From: DASRDU01 sp035560235
GTDB lineage: Bacteria; Acidobacteriota; Blastocatellia; RBC074
Assembly: GCA_035560235.1 (NCBI GenBank)
Contig: DATMAG010000100.1
Span: forward strand, 1 to 64,000
Reading direction: 5' to 3'
DNA: 64,000 bases
Shown here: piece after piece, positions 8,511 through 19,250 of the stretch
Layout: every line of letters starts with the position of its first letter
How positions within the stretch are numbered: the stretch's first letter is position 1
Position numbers and translations under genes: made by a program
Notes under the pieces: generated by a model
Seen by the model: only the letters and a program-made list of their open reading frames with translations
What the model was told of the DNA's origin: nothing
Databases searched by the model: none

Positions 8511-8922
8511 ATCACCGGTCTTCTTTCTTGATCGTAATTTCGGGAGCAAAATAGTCGCTCAGGTTCTTCGTGGAGCGGGCGAACAGGTTGAAATTCACGA
8601 TGACCATTTTGCGCAGGACGCGCAGGACCCTGAATGGCTGACGCAGGTGGGAGAAAGAGGCTGGATCGTCCTGACCACTGATGAAAGAATCCGGTATCGC
8701 CCTAACGAGAAGCTGGCTCTCCTGAACGCAAAGGTTCGCGCTTTTGTTTTTGTCTCCCAGAACATGCGAGCTGAAGAGAAGGCACAAAGCCTGCTCTCAG
8801 CGATTCCGGCGATCAGGCGAATCGCGTCCAGATACACTCCACCCTTTATCGCCAAAATATACAAAGACGGCAGGACAGAGATGTGGGTTACAGAAGAAGA
8901 GTTGAAGAAAGACAAAAAATAA
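8446..8922 (+). CDS. PIN-like domain toxin (VapC45-like ribonuclease candidate)
   Basis: The product has a PIN-like core: an initial acidic turn PVFFLDRNFGSKIVAQVLRG, then HDDHFAQDAQDPEWL and GWIVLTTDERIRYRPNE, the typical acidic pattern of the PIN-like toxins that partner DUF433 antitoxins. The frame is open from 8338; I placed the start at ATG 8446, which overlaps the antitoxin by 65 nt. The conserved domain only begins near 8515, and no ATG/GTG lies closer, so the start is uncertain. The C-terminus (MWVTEEELKKDKK) is charged. It ends 5 nt before the convergent ychF. Confidence 0.78.
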   Translation: MTTTSAKCRLKRRSVSKARQPESPVFFLDRNFGSKIVAQVLRGAGEQVEIHDDHFAQDAQDPEWLTQVGERGWIVLTTDERIRYRPNEKLALLNAKVRAFVFVSQNMRAEEKAQSLLSAIPAIRRIASRYTPPFIAKIYKDGRTEMWVTEEELKKDKK

Positions 8923-8927
8923 CCTGC

Positions 8928-10025
8928 TTATACATTGAATCTGAACAGCATCACGTCGCCATCCTTCACCACATACTCTTTTCCTTCGAGCCGCATCAGG
9001 CCTTTTTCCTTCGCCGCCGCCTGCGATCCGGTTTTGATCAGGTCGTCGTAAGCGATCACTTCGGCGCGGATGAAACCGCGTTCGAGATCGGAGTGAATCG
9101 CGCCTGCGGCTTCGGGGGCTTTCGCGCCATTGCGAATCGTCCAGGCGCGCGCTTCCTTTTCTCCGGCGGTGAAAAATGAAATCAGACCGAGCGTGTGATA
9201 CGCGCCGCGAATCAGTTTGCCAAGGCCCGTTTCCGTCACGCCGAGGCTTTCCAGATACTGCGGACGCTCTTCGGGTTCGAGGTCAACCAGGTCGGCTTCG
9301 AGCTGCGCGCTGATGACAACATAATCGGCTCCTTCGCTTTCGGCGTGCTCGCGCACCTGGCGGATGAAATCGGTCTCGGGCTTGTTGAGGTCTGATTCGG
9401 CGACGTTGGCGACGTAAATCATTGGCTTCATCGTCAGCAGAAAGAGATGATAAGCCTGTTTCTTTTCGTCCTCGGTCAGTTCAGCGAGTCGCGCGGGTTT
9501 GCCTTCATCAAAAGTCGCCTGAAGTTTGTCGAGCAGCGCGAGCTCTTCCTTCGCGGCCTTGTCGCCGACCTTTGCCTGCTTCGTCACGCGCTCGCGGCGT
9601 TTTTCGACTGTCGAGAGATCGGCGAGGATCAGTTCCAGATTGAGCGTTTCGATGTCGCGCTGCGGATTGATCGTCTCTTCGACGTGAACGACATTTTCAT
9701 CCTCGAAGCAGCGCACGACGTGCACGATCAGTTCGGTTTCGCGGATGTGATGAAGGAACTGATTGCCCAGGCCTTCGCCCTGGCTTGCGCCTTTGGCGAG
9801 TCCGGCGATGTCCACAAATTCGACCGTCGCGTAAACGATCTTATTTGTCTTTGCGATTTTTGCGAGCGGCTCAAGGCGCGCATCCGGCACATTGACGACA
9901 CCGACGTTCGTGCCTGTTGTGCTGAAGGGATAACTGGCGCTCTCGGCTCCGCGCGTGGCGGTGAGTGCATTGAATAAGGTTGATTTGCCGACGTTCGGCA
10001 ATCCGACTATGCCTGCGCGTAACAT
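8928..10025 (-). CDS. ychF: Redox-regulated ATPase / GTPase YchF
   Basis: YchF is a universally conserved, ribosome-associated P-loop protein of the Obg group that prefers ATP. The sequence starts MLRAGIVGLPNVGKSTLFNA (G1), has FVDIAGLAKGASQGEGLGNQ (G3 region), and the diagnostic altered G4 motif NVAE in IYVANVAESD. The TGS-like C-terminal domain shows ISFFTAGEKEARAWTI, then GAIHSDLERGFIRAEV and ends VMLFRFNV. A longer frame to 10070 exists, but ATG 10025 matches the family start and gives 365 residues. Confident. Confidence 0.97.
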   Translation of the reverse strand: MLRAGIVGLPNVGKSTLFNALTATRGAESASYPFSTTGTNVGVVNVPDARLEPLAKIAKTNKIVYATVEFVDIAGLAKGASQGEGLGNQFLHHIRETELIVHVVRCFEDENVVHVEETINPQRDIETLNLELILADLSTVEKRRERVTKQAKVGDKAAKEELALLDKLQATFDEGKPARLAELTEDEKKQAYHLFLLTMKPMIYVANVAESDLNKPETDFIRQVREHAESEGADYVVISAQLEADLVDLEPEERPQYLESLGVTETGLGKLIRGAYHTLGLISFFTAGEKEARAWTIRNGAKAPEAAGAIHSDLERGFIRAEVIAYDDLIKTGSQAAAKEKGLMRLEGKEYVVKDGDVMLFRFNV

Positions 10026-10347
10026 CTGATCAAGTTCTCCCGAAAATTGCCGATGAGCAGTAAGCAGCAATTTAGTTGATTCACAAGTGGCTTGTCCAGC
10101 CTGATGAATTTTCGCTTTCAGCCAGGCTGTTCAGTTTGCCGGAGCGGAGCAAAAGATTGCGCTACCACGCCCCGGCAAAATTAAAGTAGAATTTCCCGGC
10201 CCTCTGATCACAGAGTCTCAGGCGCAAACACGAACAACCGGCCTGAGCCGGACTGACAGTCTGAAGATCCAGCCACCGATGCGACTGTCAGTTCCCGCGA
10301 ACAACCCGCCAGCACAACAGCCCTTTAACTCCACGAGACAATTTTCT
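10026..10347. other. Divergent intergenic region between ychF and an Oar-like receptor
   Basis: This 322-bp gap must carry the promoters of both ychF (minus) and the receptor gene (plus). I see no gene and no clear hairpin. There is an in-frame extension of the receptor frame from 10279 that lacks homology and precedes the signal peptide. Confidence 0.5.
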
Positions 10348-13300
10348 ATGCATCGAAACCTTCTTTCACTCTTGTTCAGTTGTGCGCTGCTGCTCGGTAC
10401 TGTGGCCTACGGTCAGGCGACGGGCGGAAAGCTCGGCGGCACGATCACTGATTCCGTCGGAGCGGTCATTCCCAACGCGACCGTCACTGTGACGAGCAAA
10501 ACCACGGGCCAGACGCAGACCACGCAGACTTCTGCCGCCGGGGTTTATCACTTTCCCAACCTGCCGGTCGGCGCTTACACAGTCAGGATTTCTGCCGACG
10601 GCTTTGAACTCGCGGTGCGCGATGTGGTCATCACGCTCAATCAGGAAGCAGCAGTTGACGCTGCGCTCAAACCGGGCAGTGTGGCCGGAGAAGTTGATGT
10701 CACCGCGTCAGACAGTCCGCTCACTCAGACCGACAGTTCACAGACGAGCAACAGTTACAATGCACGGCAGATCATCGAACTGCCGGTCTTCGGCAATCAG
10801 TACGCGCTCGCGCTGCTCTCGCCCGGCGCAGTCTCGCAGTCAACCGGTGTCTCGGGCAGCGGCGGCATCATTGGCGGCGTGCGCCCGCGCGGCAACAGCT
10901 TCAACATTGACGGCGTGAACAATGACGATCCGAGCGTGACCGGGCCGTCAACGAAACTGATCCTCGACGCCGTGCAGGAGTTCACGCTGCTCAATAACAA
11001 TTTCAACGCTGAATTCGGTTCAGCCGCCGGCGGTCAGTTCAATACGATCACGAAGTCCGGCACGAACCAGTTGCACGGCTCGCTCTTCGGCTATTTTCAG
11101 AATGAAGGCCTCAACGCGGCACCGAGCGCGACGGCGCGGCAATACTTCCGCGACAACCGCTTCGGCGGCACGGTGGGCGGCCCCGTCATCAGCAACAAAC
11201 TTTTCTACTTCGGCGCTTATCAGTATGAACGGATCAAACAGAGCGCGGTGAATTCAACTTACCTGGCGCCGACCGAGGCCGGTCTGCAGCAGATTTCAAC
11301 TCTCAATGGCGTCAGCCCGTTCGTGATTGATCTGCTGCGCAACAATCTGACGCTGGCCGGAGCGGCAACGACGACGCGCACTGTGCTCGGCACGGCTGAT
11401 GTTCCGTTCGGCAACGTCACTTTGAGTGTGCCTGCCGGTTCGCGCGAACATCTTTTTCAGACAAACATTGATCACCTGCCGAATGACAGAGATCAGTTCC
11501 GTTACCGTTTCAGCTTCGAGCGGCGACGCGCCGAACAGCCGGGCGGCGGCAGCGCGCGATTCAATAACCTGCAGGCTTACGACAGCCGTTTGTTTTCGGC
11601 CACGTGGGTGCGCTCGTTCACGCCATCGCTCGTCAATGATGTGCGGCTCGCTTACCGGCGCATCACTGAAAATTATCCGCTCAGGGACAGCAGCGCCGGA
11701 GCCTTTCCGAACCTGGTCGTGACGGCGCTCAATCTCAATCTCGGGCCGAATCTGGTGTTGCCGCAGGGCGCACCGGCCAACAACAGCTATCAGCTCGCTG
11801 ACGCGGTGAGCTGGCTGCACGGCGCGCACACGTTCAAGTTCGGTGCTGAGCTGCGCCGTCAGATCTTCACGCAGCGATTCCTTCAGTTCGCGCGCGGCTA
11901 TTACGATTACGCTGATTTCGATCAGCTGCTGCGCGATCAGGCGCCGGGCAATCAGAACCTGCGCGGCGTGGGCAGCGACGGATTCACGGGCAATCAGTTC
12001 AAGTATGCCTTCTTCGGCCAGGACGACTGGAAGCTCAGGTCGCACCTGACGCTCAATCTCGGGCTGCGTTATGAATACTCGACGCTGCCGCGCGATCTGG
12101 CGACGCAGGCGCTCAACTCAGCCGCGAGCGTGCCGGGCGTGCTGGAATTCAGGAAGCCGCGCACGGATCAGAACAATTTCGCGCCGCGCGTCGGTTTCGC
12201 CTGGTCACCATCCGTCGGCGGCAGAGTCGGCAGATTTCTCTTTGGTGAGCGCGGCGAGAGCGCGCTGCGCGGCTATTTCGGCCTCAGCTATTACGAGAAC
12301 TTTTACAACCTGGTGCTGACCTCGCTGCCGCCGCAGTTTCAGCAGACACTCGATCTGAACACTTCGGCGGCGGCCTTCGGGTTCGATCCGGCCCGTCCGT
12401 TTTTGCAGAACGGCGGCATTCCGAATCAGCTGATCCCGCTCACTGACGCAGCCGCCGCGCGGGCCGCGACCGGGGCCTTCATTCCCGATCAGGTTTCACC
12501 GTATTCGATGTCGTGGATGCTTTCGTATCAGCGCCAGGTGACGCCGGGCCTGATGATCGAACTGCGCTACCAGAGCACGCGCGGGCGTCATCTGCCGGTG
12601 CAGTTGCAGCTCAATGCGGCGCCGGTCATTGACAGCGCGCTCGTGATTCCCACTTTCGTGGGCGATCCGACGCCGCAGCAACTGGCCGGGCTGCCGACGC
12701 TCGCGCAGGTGCGGGCGACTCCGGGAGTTGGCGTGCGCGCGCTCGGCAGTCAGGGTTTTTCGAGCGCGCTGACTTCGTATCAGTTCGCCGGAACCTCACA
12801 GTACGATGCCGGATCGGTGAGCGTGACGCGCCAGTTCAATCGCGGGCTGGCCTTTACGTGGGCTTACACCTGGAGCACGACGATTGACGATTCGACCGTT
12901 GAACTCAACAGCAGCGCCGTCAATCCGCGTCGCCCGCAGGATTTCTTCAACCTCGGCGCTGATCGCGGGCGCTCGGCGCTCGACATTCCGCATCGCTTTG
13001 CGGCCTCGTTCAGTTACGACGTGCCGTTTTTCGACAAACTCGGCAGCCGGATGCTCAGAGCAGCCTTTGGCGGATGGCAGATTCACGGAATCTTTCAGAC
13101 GCAGTCGGGCCAGCCGATCACAGTGCTGTCGGGCACTGACAGCAACATCAACCGCGATTCCGCCGGTGACCGCGCCATCTTCAATCTGAACGGCGTGGCG
13201 AACACTGCCAGCGGCGTGCGCGCCATCAACGCTGCCGGGCAGACCGTGCCGCTTGGCAACGCGGCGACGGTGGCTTATGTCGCCGTCAATCCGAACGCGC

Positions 13301-13599
13301 AGTACATTCAGACCGGGCCGGGCGCACGCGCGACCGCCGGACGCAATACGCTGCGCACGAACGGCTTCAACCGCACCGATGCGAACATCATCAAGACGTT
13401 CCGCTTCGGCGAGCGCGGTCAGCAGTTCCAGTTCGGCGCTGAATTCTTCGACCTCTTCAATCAGCAGCCGCGCACCCTTGCGGGCGTAGGCGCGCAGACC
13501 GCCGCCTTTGCGACGGCGGGCAATCAGTTCTTCAATGATTACAGCATTGGGAACTATCCGGGCCGGACGATTCAGTTGCGGGCGAAGTTCGTCTTCTGA
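10348..13599 (+). CDS. Oar-like TonB-dependent outer-membrane receptor with carboxypeptidase-regulatory-like domain
   Basis: The 1083-residue protein begins with a signal peptide (MHRNLLSLLFSCALLLGTVA, then YGQA). Residues 25-110 form a carboxypeptidase-regulatory-like Ig fold (GGTITDSVGAVIPNATVTV, YHFPNLPVGAYTVRISADGF). A plug-like region follows (FNIDGVNNDDPS, VQEFTLLNNNFNAEFGSAAG, TKSGTNQLHGSLFGYFQNE). The rest is beta-barrel strands ending in the aromatic IQLRAKFVF typical of outer-membrane proteins. Oar-like receptors are abundant in Acidobacteriota and probably import large substrates. ATG 10348 is chosen because the signal peptide begins there. A strong terminator follows. The substrate is unknown. 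Confidence 0.9.
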   Translation: MHRNLLSLLFSCALLLGTVAYGQATGGKLGGTITDSVGAVIPNATVTVTSKTTGQTQTTQTSAAGVYHFPNLPVGAYTVRISADGFELAVRDVVITLNQEAAVDAALKPGSVAGEVDVTASDSPLTQTDSSQTSNSYNARQIIELPVFGNQYALALLSPGAVSQSTGVSGSGGIIGGVRPRGNSFNIDGVNNDDPSVTGPSTKLILDAVQEFTLLNNNFNAEFGSAAGGQFNTITKSGTNQLHGSLFGYFQNEGLNAAPSATARQYFRDNRFGGTVGGPVISNKLFYFGAYQYERIKQSAVNSTYLAPTEAGLQQISTLNGVSPFVIDLLRNNLTLAGAATTTRTVLGTADVPFGNVTLSVPAGSREHLFQTNIDHLPNDRDQFRYRFSFERRRAEQPGGGSARFNNLQAYDSRLFSATWVRSFTPSLVNDVRLAYRRITENYPLRDSSAGAFPNLVVTALNLNLGPNLVLPQGAPANNSYQLADAVSWLHGAHTFKFGAELRRQIFTQRFLQFARGYYDYADFDQLLRDQAPGNQNLRGVGSDGFTGNQFKYAFFGQDDWKLRSHLTLNLGLRYEYSTLPRDLATQALNSAASVPGVLEFRKPRTDQNNFAPRVGFAWSPSVGGRVGRFLFGERGESALRGYFGLSYYENFYNLVLTSLPPQFQQTLDLNTSAAAFGFDPARPFLQNGGIPNQLIPLTDAAAARAATGAFIPDQVSPYSMSWMLSYQRQVTPGLMIELRYQSTRGRHLPVQLQLNAAPVIDSALVIPTFVGDPTPQQLAGLPTLAQVRATPGVGVRALGSQGFSSALTSYQFAGTSQYDAGSVSVTRQFNRGLAFTWAYTWSTTIDDSTVELNSSAVNPRRPQDFFNLGADRGRSALDIPHRFAASFSYDVPFFDKLGSRMLRAAFGGWQIHGIFQTQSGQPITVLSGTDSNINRDSAGDRAIFNLNGVANTASGVRAINAAGQTVPLGNAATVAYVAVNPNAQYIQTGPGARATAGRNTLRTNGFNRTDANIIKTFRFGERGQQFQFGAEFFDLFNQQPRTLAGVGAQTAAFATAGNQFFNDYSIGNYPGRTIQLRAKFVF

Positions 13600-13627
13600 A
13601 CCCGCTGATCGAACGATCAGACAGCAA

Positions 13628-13667
13628 ACGGGGAGAGAACTGACGTTCAGTTCTCTCCCCGTTTTTT
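13628..13667 (+). terminator. Rho-independent terminator of the first Oar-like gene
   Basis: A perfect 16-bp stem (13628-13643 with 13647-13662, arm starting ACGGGGAGAG) closes a 3-nt loop CGT and is followed by a run of T. It lies 28 nt after the stop codon of the receptor gene, as an intrinsic terminator should. Confidence 0.93.
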
Positions 13668-13701
13668 CAGATCGAGCTTCTGTTTGATGTGCAGCGGCAG
13701 A

Positions 13702-13783
13702 TGTTGCGCGATTTGCCAAAATCGCGCGCTGATGCGAGCAGTCTGCGTGCCAGGTCAGCGCGATTTTGGCAAATCGCGCAACA
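13702..13783. repeat. Long inverted repeat with self-palindromic 26-bp arms
   Basis: Positions 13702-13727 and 13758-13783 are perfect 26-bp reverse complements around a 30-bp spacer. Each arm is also nearly palindromic by itself: GCGCGATTT on one side and AAATCGCGC on the other of a TGCCA/TGGCA centre. The unit could therefore form either one long cruciform or two small hairpins, like paired REP/BIME elements. It lies between the receptor terminator and the end of a small minus-strand frame (13788). I found no second copy in this window. Confidence 0.85.
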
Positions 13784-13787
13784 ACAG

Positions 13788-13937
13788 TTATTCACCCGCA
13801 GGCGCATCGGGATCAGCGCGTTTCCACATCTCAAGCCACGACCGGGCCGCCTCGTGTCGCTTCCGGGCCAGGCTGATTTCAATCTGAGCGTTGCAGAGCG
13901 CGCTGAATTCGCTCAGGTGAAATTTCTTCCTCTTCAC
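13788..13937 (-). CDS. Small hypothetical protein (49 residues)
   Basis: A minus-strand frame from a GTG at 13937 encodes a basic, helical peptide: MKRKKFHLSEFSALCNAQIE, then ISLARKRHEAARSWLEMWKR and ADPDAPAGE. The frame stays open upstream to the end of the PfkB gene, 40 nt away, and both are on the same strand, so it could be the last gene of that unit. The composition looks coding (alternating charged and hydrophobic residues), but I recognise no family and the start codon is a guess. It stops just before the 13758-13783 repeat arm. Confidence 0.35.
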   Translation of the reverse strand: MKRKKFHLSEFSALCNAQIEISLARKRHEAARSWLEMWKRADPDAPAGE

Positions 13938-13977
13938 CAGATGAAGCCGTCGGCAGCAGTTTCCTCTTATCGCCTTC

Positions 13978-14922
<945 letters not shown>

Positions 14923-15315
14923 AGCGCGCGAGATTGTAAGTCAGAGTCTGCATCTGTGGAAACCGCACTCACTCGCCGCACGGCCATTCAGGCCGGTGAA
15001 AAAAACTGCGCCAGGACAGCCACACCGCAGCCGGGAAATAAGATTCGAAATCCATTACATCTTATTTTTTATCATTTCCCGCGCTTCAGCCCTGCCTGCT
15101 GACCATTCCCTTCGAAACTCTTCCCGCCAGGCAAGTCCCATTATGACAACAACTTGATTCGGCGCTGACTTCATCCGGCACAACCCTTGCCGATTCTGCC
15201 TCGACACGGCGCTGCAACAGATGAGCGCTGCGGCTTCAAAAACGTGTGTTGTGACAGCCTCACTGCTCAATGTTCGCTGTCGAGATTCAACCATCAGACT
15301 TCGGAGGTAACCGCT
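14923..15315. other. Divergent intergenic region between the PfkB kinase and the second Oar-like receptor
   Basis: This 393-bp gap holds no convincing gene. It includes an AT-rich patch at about 15050-15078 in otherwise GC-rich DNA, a plausible promoter zone. A GGAGG ribosome site at 15303-15307 precedes the receptor ATG at 15316. Confidence 0.5.
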
Positions 15316-18300
15316 ATGAAACACCTTCTGCTCAGACTTGCCGCCGCGTGTATGGTTGCGGCAACAGGTCTTACACTCAGTCTGCCCGCCCTGGCTCAGA
15401 TCGGTTCGACCGGTTCGCTGGCCGGAACCGTCGCTGATCCTTCCGGCGCAGTCGTCGCCGGAGCAACTGTGATCGTCAAAAACAAGGGTACCGGGCAGGA
15501 ATTCACCACCACTACCGCTGACAACGGAACCTTCAACGTGCCGACACTCGGTTCCGGCCTTTACAGCGTGACGGTCAATGCGCCGGGCTTCAAACAGGCT
15601 GTGGCGCAGGATGTCAAGGTTGATGTCGGCAAACCATCGAGCATCAGCATCACGATGGAAATCGGCGCGGCCAGTGACACGGTCAACATCGTCGGCACGG
15701 GCGGCGAACTGCTGCAGACGCAGTCGGCCACCGTCGGCACGACCATCACCGGTCGTCAGATCGTCGAGCAGCCGCAGGCATCGCGCGATGCGCTCGACCT
15801 GGTCACGCTGCTGCCGGGCGTGCAGACAACGGGCCGCCCGCGTACCTCGACCGTCAACGGCCTGCCGAAAGGCGCGCTCAACATCACGATTGACGGCGTG
15901 GACGTGCAGGACAATCTGATCAGTTCAAATGACGGCTTCTTCACCTTCGTCCGCCCGCGCATTGATGCCATTGAGGAAGTTACCGTTTCGACCGCGACAC
16001 CGGGCGCTGAAAGTTCGGGCGACGGCGCGGTGCAGATCAAGTTCGCCACGCGCGGCGGGACGAATGAATTTCACGGCGGCTTGTATGAATACCACCGCAA
16101 CCCGGTGCTGAACTCGAACTATTATTTCAGCAACCTCGCCGGACAGCCGCGCGCCCGCGTGCTGCTCAATCAGTATGGCGGCAAAGTGGGCGGGCCGATC
16201 ACGATTCCCAAACTTTTCAATGGCCGGGACAGGGCCTTCTTCTTCGTCAACTACGAAGAGTTCCGTCTGCCCGAACAGCAGTTGCGGCAGCGCACGATTC
16301 TCAGCCCCGAAGCGCAGGCCGGAGTGTTCCGGTACGTCACTTCTGCGGGCGTGCAGAGCGTCAACCTGCTCAACCTGGCGGCAGCGAACGGACTGCCGTC
16401 AACGATTGATCCGACCGTGGGCGGACTGCTCGCGCAGATTCGCTCTTTGACCAGCCAGGGCGCAGTGCAGGCGATTGCCAATTCGCCGAACTATCAGCTT
16501 TTCAATTTCAACGGCATCGGCGGACAGACGCGCTATTTCACGACTGTCCGGCTTGATCTGAACCTGACGAGCAAGCATCACATTGAAAACATCTGGAACT
16601 ATCAGGAATTCGGCGGCAAGCCGGTTGATTTTCTGAACAACACCGATCCGGCATTCCCCGGCTTTCCGAATCACGGCGGGCAGAATTCACAGCGCTGGTC
16701 AAATTCAACGGCGCTGCGTTCGACGCTGACGCCGAACATCGTCAACGAAGCGCGCTTCAGCATGCTCGGCGGCATCTCGCTCTTTCTCGGTGAAGTCAGC
16801 CCGGCGCAGTTTGCCAATCAGGGCGGCTATGACCTGAACCTTTCTGATCTGGGCATCACCGACGCTTCGGCAGTGCAGTCGTTCCCGCAGCGCGGTCTGC
16901 GTCTGTTCGGCAACTCATCGAACCGTCGCAACACGCCGAGTTTCAATCTCTCAGACAACGTGACCTGGGTGAAGGGCACGCATTCGTTCAACTTCGGCGG
17001 CAACTGGAACCTGATCAAATCATTTCAGCTCGATCTGAATCAGATCGTGCCGACGATCAACTTCGGCATTGCCGAAGGCGATCCGGCAGAGAATGTCTTT
17101 TTCAATCCGGCCAACTTCCCCGGCGCTTCGGCGGCTGATCTGGCGACGGCGGCGCAGCTTTACGCCACGCTGACCGGACGCGTCTCGGCCATTGATCGCG
17201 TCGCGTTTCTCAACAATGGCAAATACGGGCTGCTCGGCCCGCAGGAAACGCGCTTCCGCCAGCCGTCGTTTGCGTTCTACGCTCAGGACACCTGGCGCAT
17301 GCGCCCCGATCTGACCGTCAACCTGGGCGTCCGGTGGGAGCCGCAATACGCCATCACGTCACAGAACACCAACTTTGCGAAAACAACTTACGCCGACCTG
17401 TTCGGCATTTCGGGCGAAGGCAATCTGTTCAAGCCCGGCACCCTCACTGGCCGTCCGACGCAGTTCAATGAACTGAAGGTCGGCGAGAAGCTTTATAACG
17501 ATGACTTCAACAATGTCGCGCCGAGCATCGGCGTAGCCTGGAGTCCGAACGTGAAGGAAGGCTGGCTCGGTCGCCTCGTCGGCAGCGGCGGGCAGACAGT
17601 CGTGCGCGGCGGTTATTCGATGGCTTTCGTCCGCGAAGGCCTGGGCGCGGTCATCACTCCGCTGCAAAGCAATCCGGGCGGCATTCTGACCGTCAACAAA
17701 GACACGGCTGACGGTACGCTGCCGCTTGGCACGCTTCTGCGCGACAGCAACAGGCTGACGCCGCCGTCATTCTCTGACACGCCGGTTTACCCGTATGTCG
17801 GGCAGATTTTTGACGCCGCTTTTGGCTTTGATCCGAAGCTGAAAACGGGCGTGGTGCATTCGTTCACCTTTGGTTTGCAGCGCGAAATCACGAAAGACAC
17901 CGTGATCGAAGCGCGTTATGTCGGCACGCGCGGGCGTGACCTGTGGCGGCGTTACGGGCTGAATGAAACCAACGTCGTCGAGAACGGCTTTCTCGACGAA
18001 TTCAAAAAAGCGCAGGCCAATCTTGCCGCCAACCAGGCAGCCGGGCGCGGCAACTCGTTCGCTTATTTCGGGCCGAACACCGGCACCTCGCCGCTGCCGA
18101 TTATGCTGGCGTTCTTCAGCGGCCTGCCATCAACTCAGGCTGGTGATCCGACGAAATACACCTCCAGCCAGTTTCGCAACGCGAATCGTCTGGCGGCGCT
18201 CAGTCCGAACAATGCCAACCCGATTGGCCTGGCCAATACGCTCAACGTCAACTTTCTGAACAACGCGGTCGCGGCGGGCCTGCCGCAGAACTTTTTCGTC

Positions 18301-19224
18301 GCCAATCCGGGCCTGCTGCTCGGCGGCGTGTCGCTGAACACGAACGATGTCAACACGTCGTATGACGCGCTGCAGTTTGAACTGCGCCGCCGTCTGTCGA
18401 AGGGACTGCTCCTGCAGGCCAACTACACGTTCTCGAAGTCGCTGACGAATTACTTCTTCTCAAGTCAGACGACCTTCGGCCAGCCGCTGACGCTGCGGCC
18501 TGAAAACGAGAAGCTTGAACGTTACCGCGCGCCGCAGGATCTGACGCATGCCTTCAAGGTCAACTGGATTTATGAACTGCCTGTTGGCCGGGGCCGGTGG
18601 CTGCTCAGTAATGCCAATGCGGTGACTGAGCGGCTGCTCGGCGGCTGGGAATTTCACGGCACGTCGCGCATTCAGAGCGGCAGGCCGTTCCAGTTCGGCA
18701 ACGTGCAACTGGTCGGGATGACGCGCAGCGAGTTGCAGGACGCGATCAAAATCCGCAAGAACCCGGATCAGACCGTCACCTTCCTGCCCGATGACATCAT
18801 CCTGAACACGCGCCGCGCCTTCAACGTCTCAGCGACAAGCGCGACCGGGTACGGTTCGCTCGGCGTGCCGACGGGCCGGTACATCGCGCCCGCCAACAGT
18901 CGGGGCTGCGTGCAGGCATTTCCGGGTCAGTGCGGATTCTCAAACCTGATCGTGGACGGGCCGAACTTCGTTCGCTTCGACCTGAGCGTGGTCAAGAAAG
19001 TCAGAATCACGGAACGGAGCAACTTCGAGTTCCGCGCTGAATTTCTGAACGCGTTCAATAACACCAACTTCCTGATCGGTGGCACCGCAGCCGCTGACGT
19101 GGCTACGGTCGGCGGCTTTGCCGGCGGCGCGTTTGGCCGCGTGACGAGCGCCTATCAGGACATTTCAACCACCAACGATCCGGGTGGCCGACTGATTCAG
19201 TTCGTGGCCAGAATCAATTTCTGA
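15316..19224 (+). CDS. Oar-like TonB-dependent outer-membrane receptor (large, second copy)
   Basis: The 1302-residue protein has a signal peptide (MKHLLLRLAAACMVAATGLT through LPALAQ), a carboxypeptidase-regulatory-like domain (GSLAGTVADPSGAVVAGATV, VNAPGFKQAVAQDVKVDVG), a plug region (LNITIDGVDVQDNLISSNDG, IKFATRGGTNEFHGGLYEY) and a long barrel with FYAQDTWRMRPDLTVNLGVRW ending FVARINF. It is over 200 residues longer than the receptor at 10348 and only distantly similar, so they are not recent duplicates. ATG 15316 has GGAGG upstream; the frame to 15187 has no homology. The ligand is unknown. Confidence 0.9.
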   Translation: MKHLLLRLAAACMVAATGLTLSLPALAQIGSTGSLAGTVADPSGAVVAGATVIVKNKGTGQEFTTTTADNGTFNVPTLGSGLYSVTVNAPGFKQAVAQDVKVDVGKPSSISITMEIGAASDTVNIVGTGGELLQTQSATVGTTITGRQIVEQPQASRDALDLVTLLPGVQTTGRPRTSTVNGLPKGALNITIDGVDVQDNLISSNDGFFTFVRPRIDAIEEVTVSTATPGAESSGDGAVQIKFATRGGTNEFHGGLYEYHRNPVLNSNYYFSNLAGQPRARVLLNQYGGKVGGPITIPKLFNGRDRAFFFVNYEEFRLPEQQLRQRTILSPEAQAGVFRYVTSAGVQSVNLLNLAAANGLPSTIDPTVGGLLAQIRSLTSQGAVQAIANSPNYQLFNFNGIGGQTRYFTTVRLDLNLTSKHHIENIWNYQEFGGKPVDFLNNTDPAFPGFPNHGGQNSQRWSNSTALRSTLTPNIVNEARFSMLGGISLFLGEVSPAQFANQGGYDLNLSDLGITDASAVQSFPQRGLRLFGNSSNRRNTPSFNLSDNVTWVKGTHSFNFGGNWNLIKSFQLDLNQIVPTINFGIAEGDPAENVFFNPANFPGASAADLATAAQLYATLTGRVSAIDRVAFLNNGKYGLLGPQETRFRQPSFAFYAQDTWRMRPDLTVNLGVRWEPQYAITSQNTNFAKTTYADLFGISGEGNLFKPGTLTGRPTQFNELKVGEKLYNDDFNNVAPSIGVAWSPNVKEGWLGRLVGSGGQTVVRGGYSMAFVREGLGAVITPLQSNPGGILTVNKDTADGTLPLGTLLRDSNRLTPPSFSDTPVYPYVGQIFDAAFGFDPKLKTGVVHSFTFGLQREITKDTVIEARYVGTRGRDLWRRYGLNETNVVENGFLDEFKKAQANLAANQAAGRGNSFAYFGPNTGTSPLPIMLAFFSGLPSTQAGDPTKYTSSQFRNANRLAALSPNNANPIGLANTLNVNFLNNAVAAGLPQNFFVANPGLLLGGVSLNTNDVNTSYDALQFELRRRLSKGLLLQANYTFSKSLTNYFFSSQTTFGQPLTLRPENEKLERYRAPQDLTHAFKVNWIYELPVGRGRWLLSNANAVTERLLGGWEFHGTSRIQSGRPFQFGNVQLVGMTRSELQDAIKIRKNPDQTVTFLPDDIILNTRRAFNVSATSATGYGSLGVPTGRYIAPANSRGCVQAFPGQCGFSNLIVDGPNFVRFDLSVVKKVRITERSNFEFRAEFLNAFNNTNFLIGGTAAADVATVGGFAGGAFGRVTSAYQDISTTNDPGGRLIQFVARINF

Positions 19225-19250
19225 ACCAGCCGTTCAACTGAAATAACAGC

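Noticed and set aside
13684..13887. Small Cys-rich peptides on both strands (CCAICQNRA-type)
   Set aside because: They are translations of the palindromic repeat arms; the similarity of the two peptides is caused by the inverted repeat.
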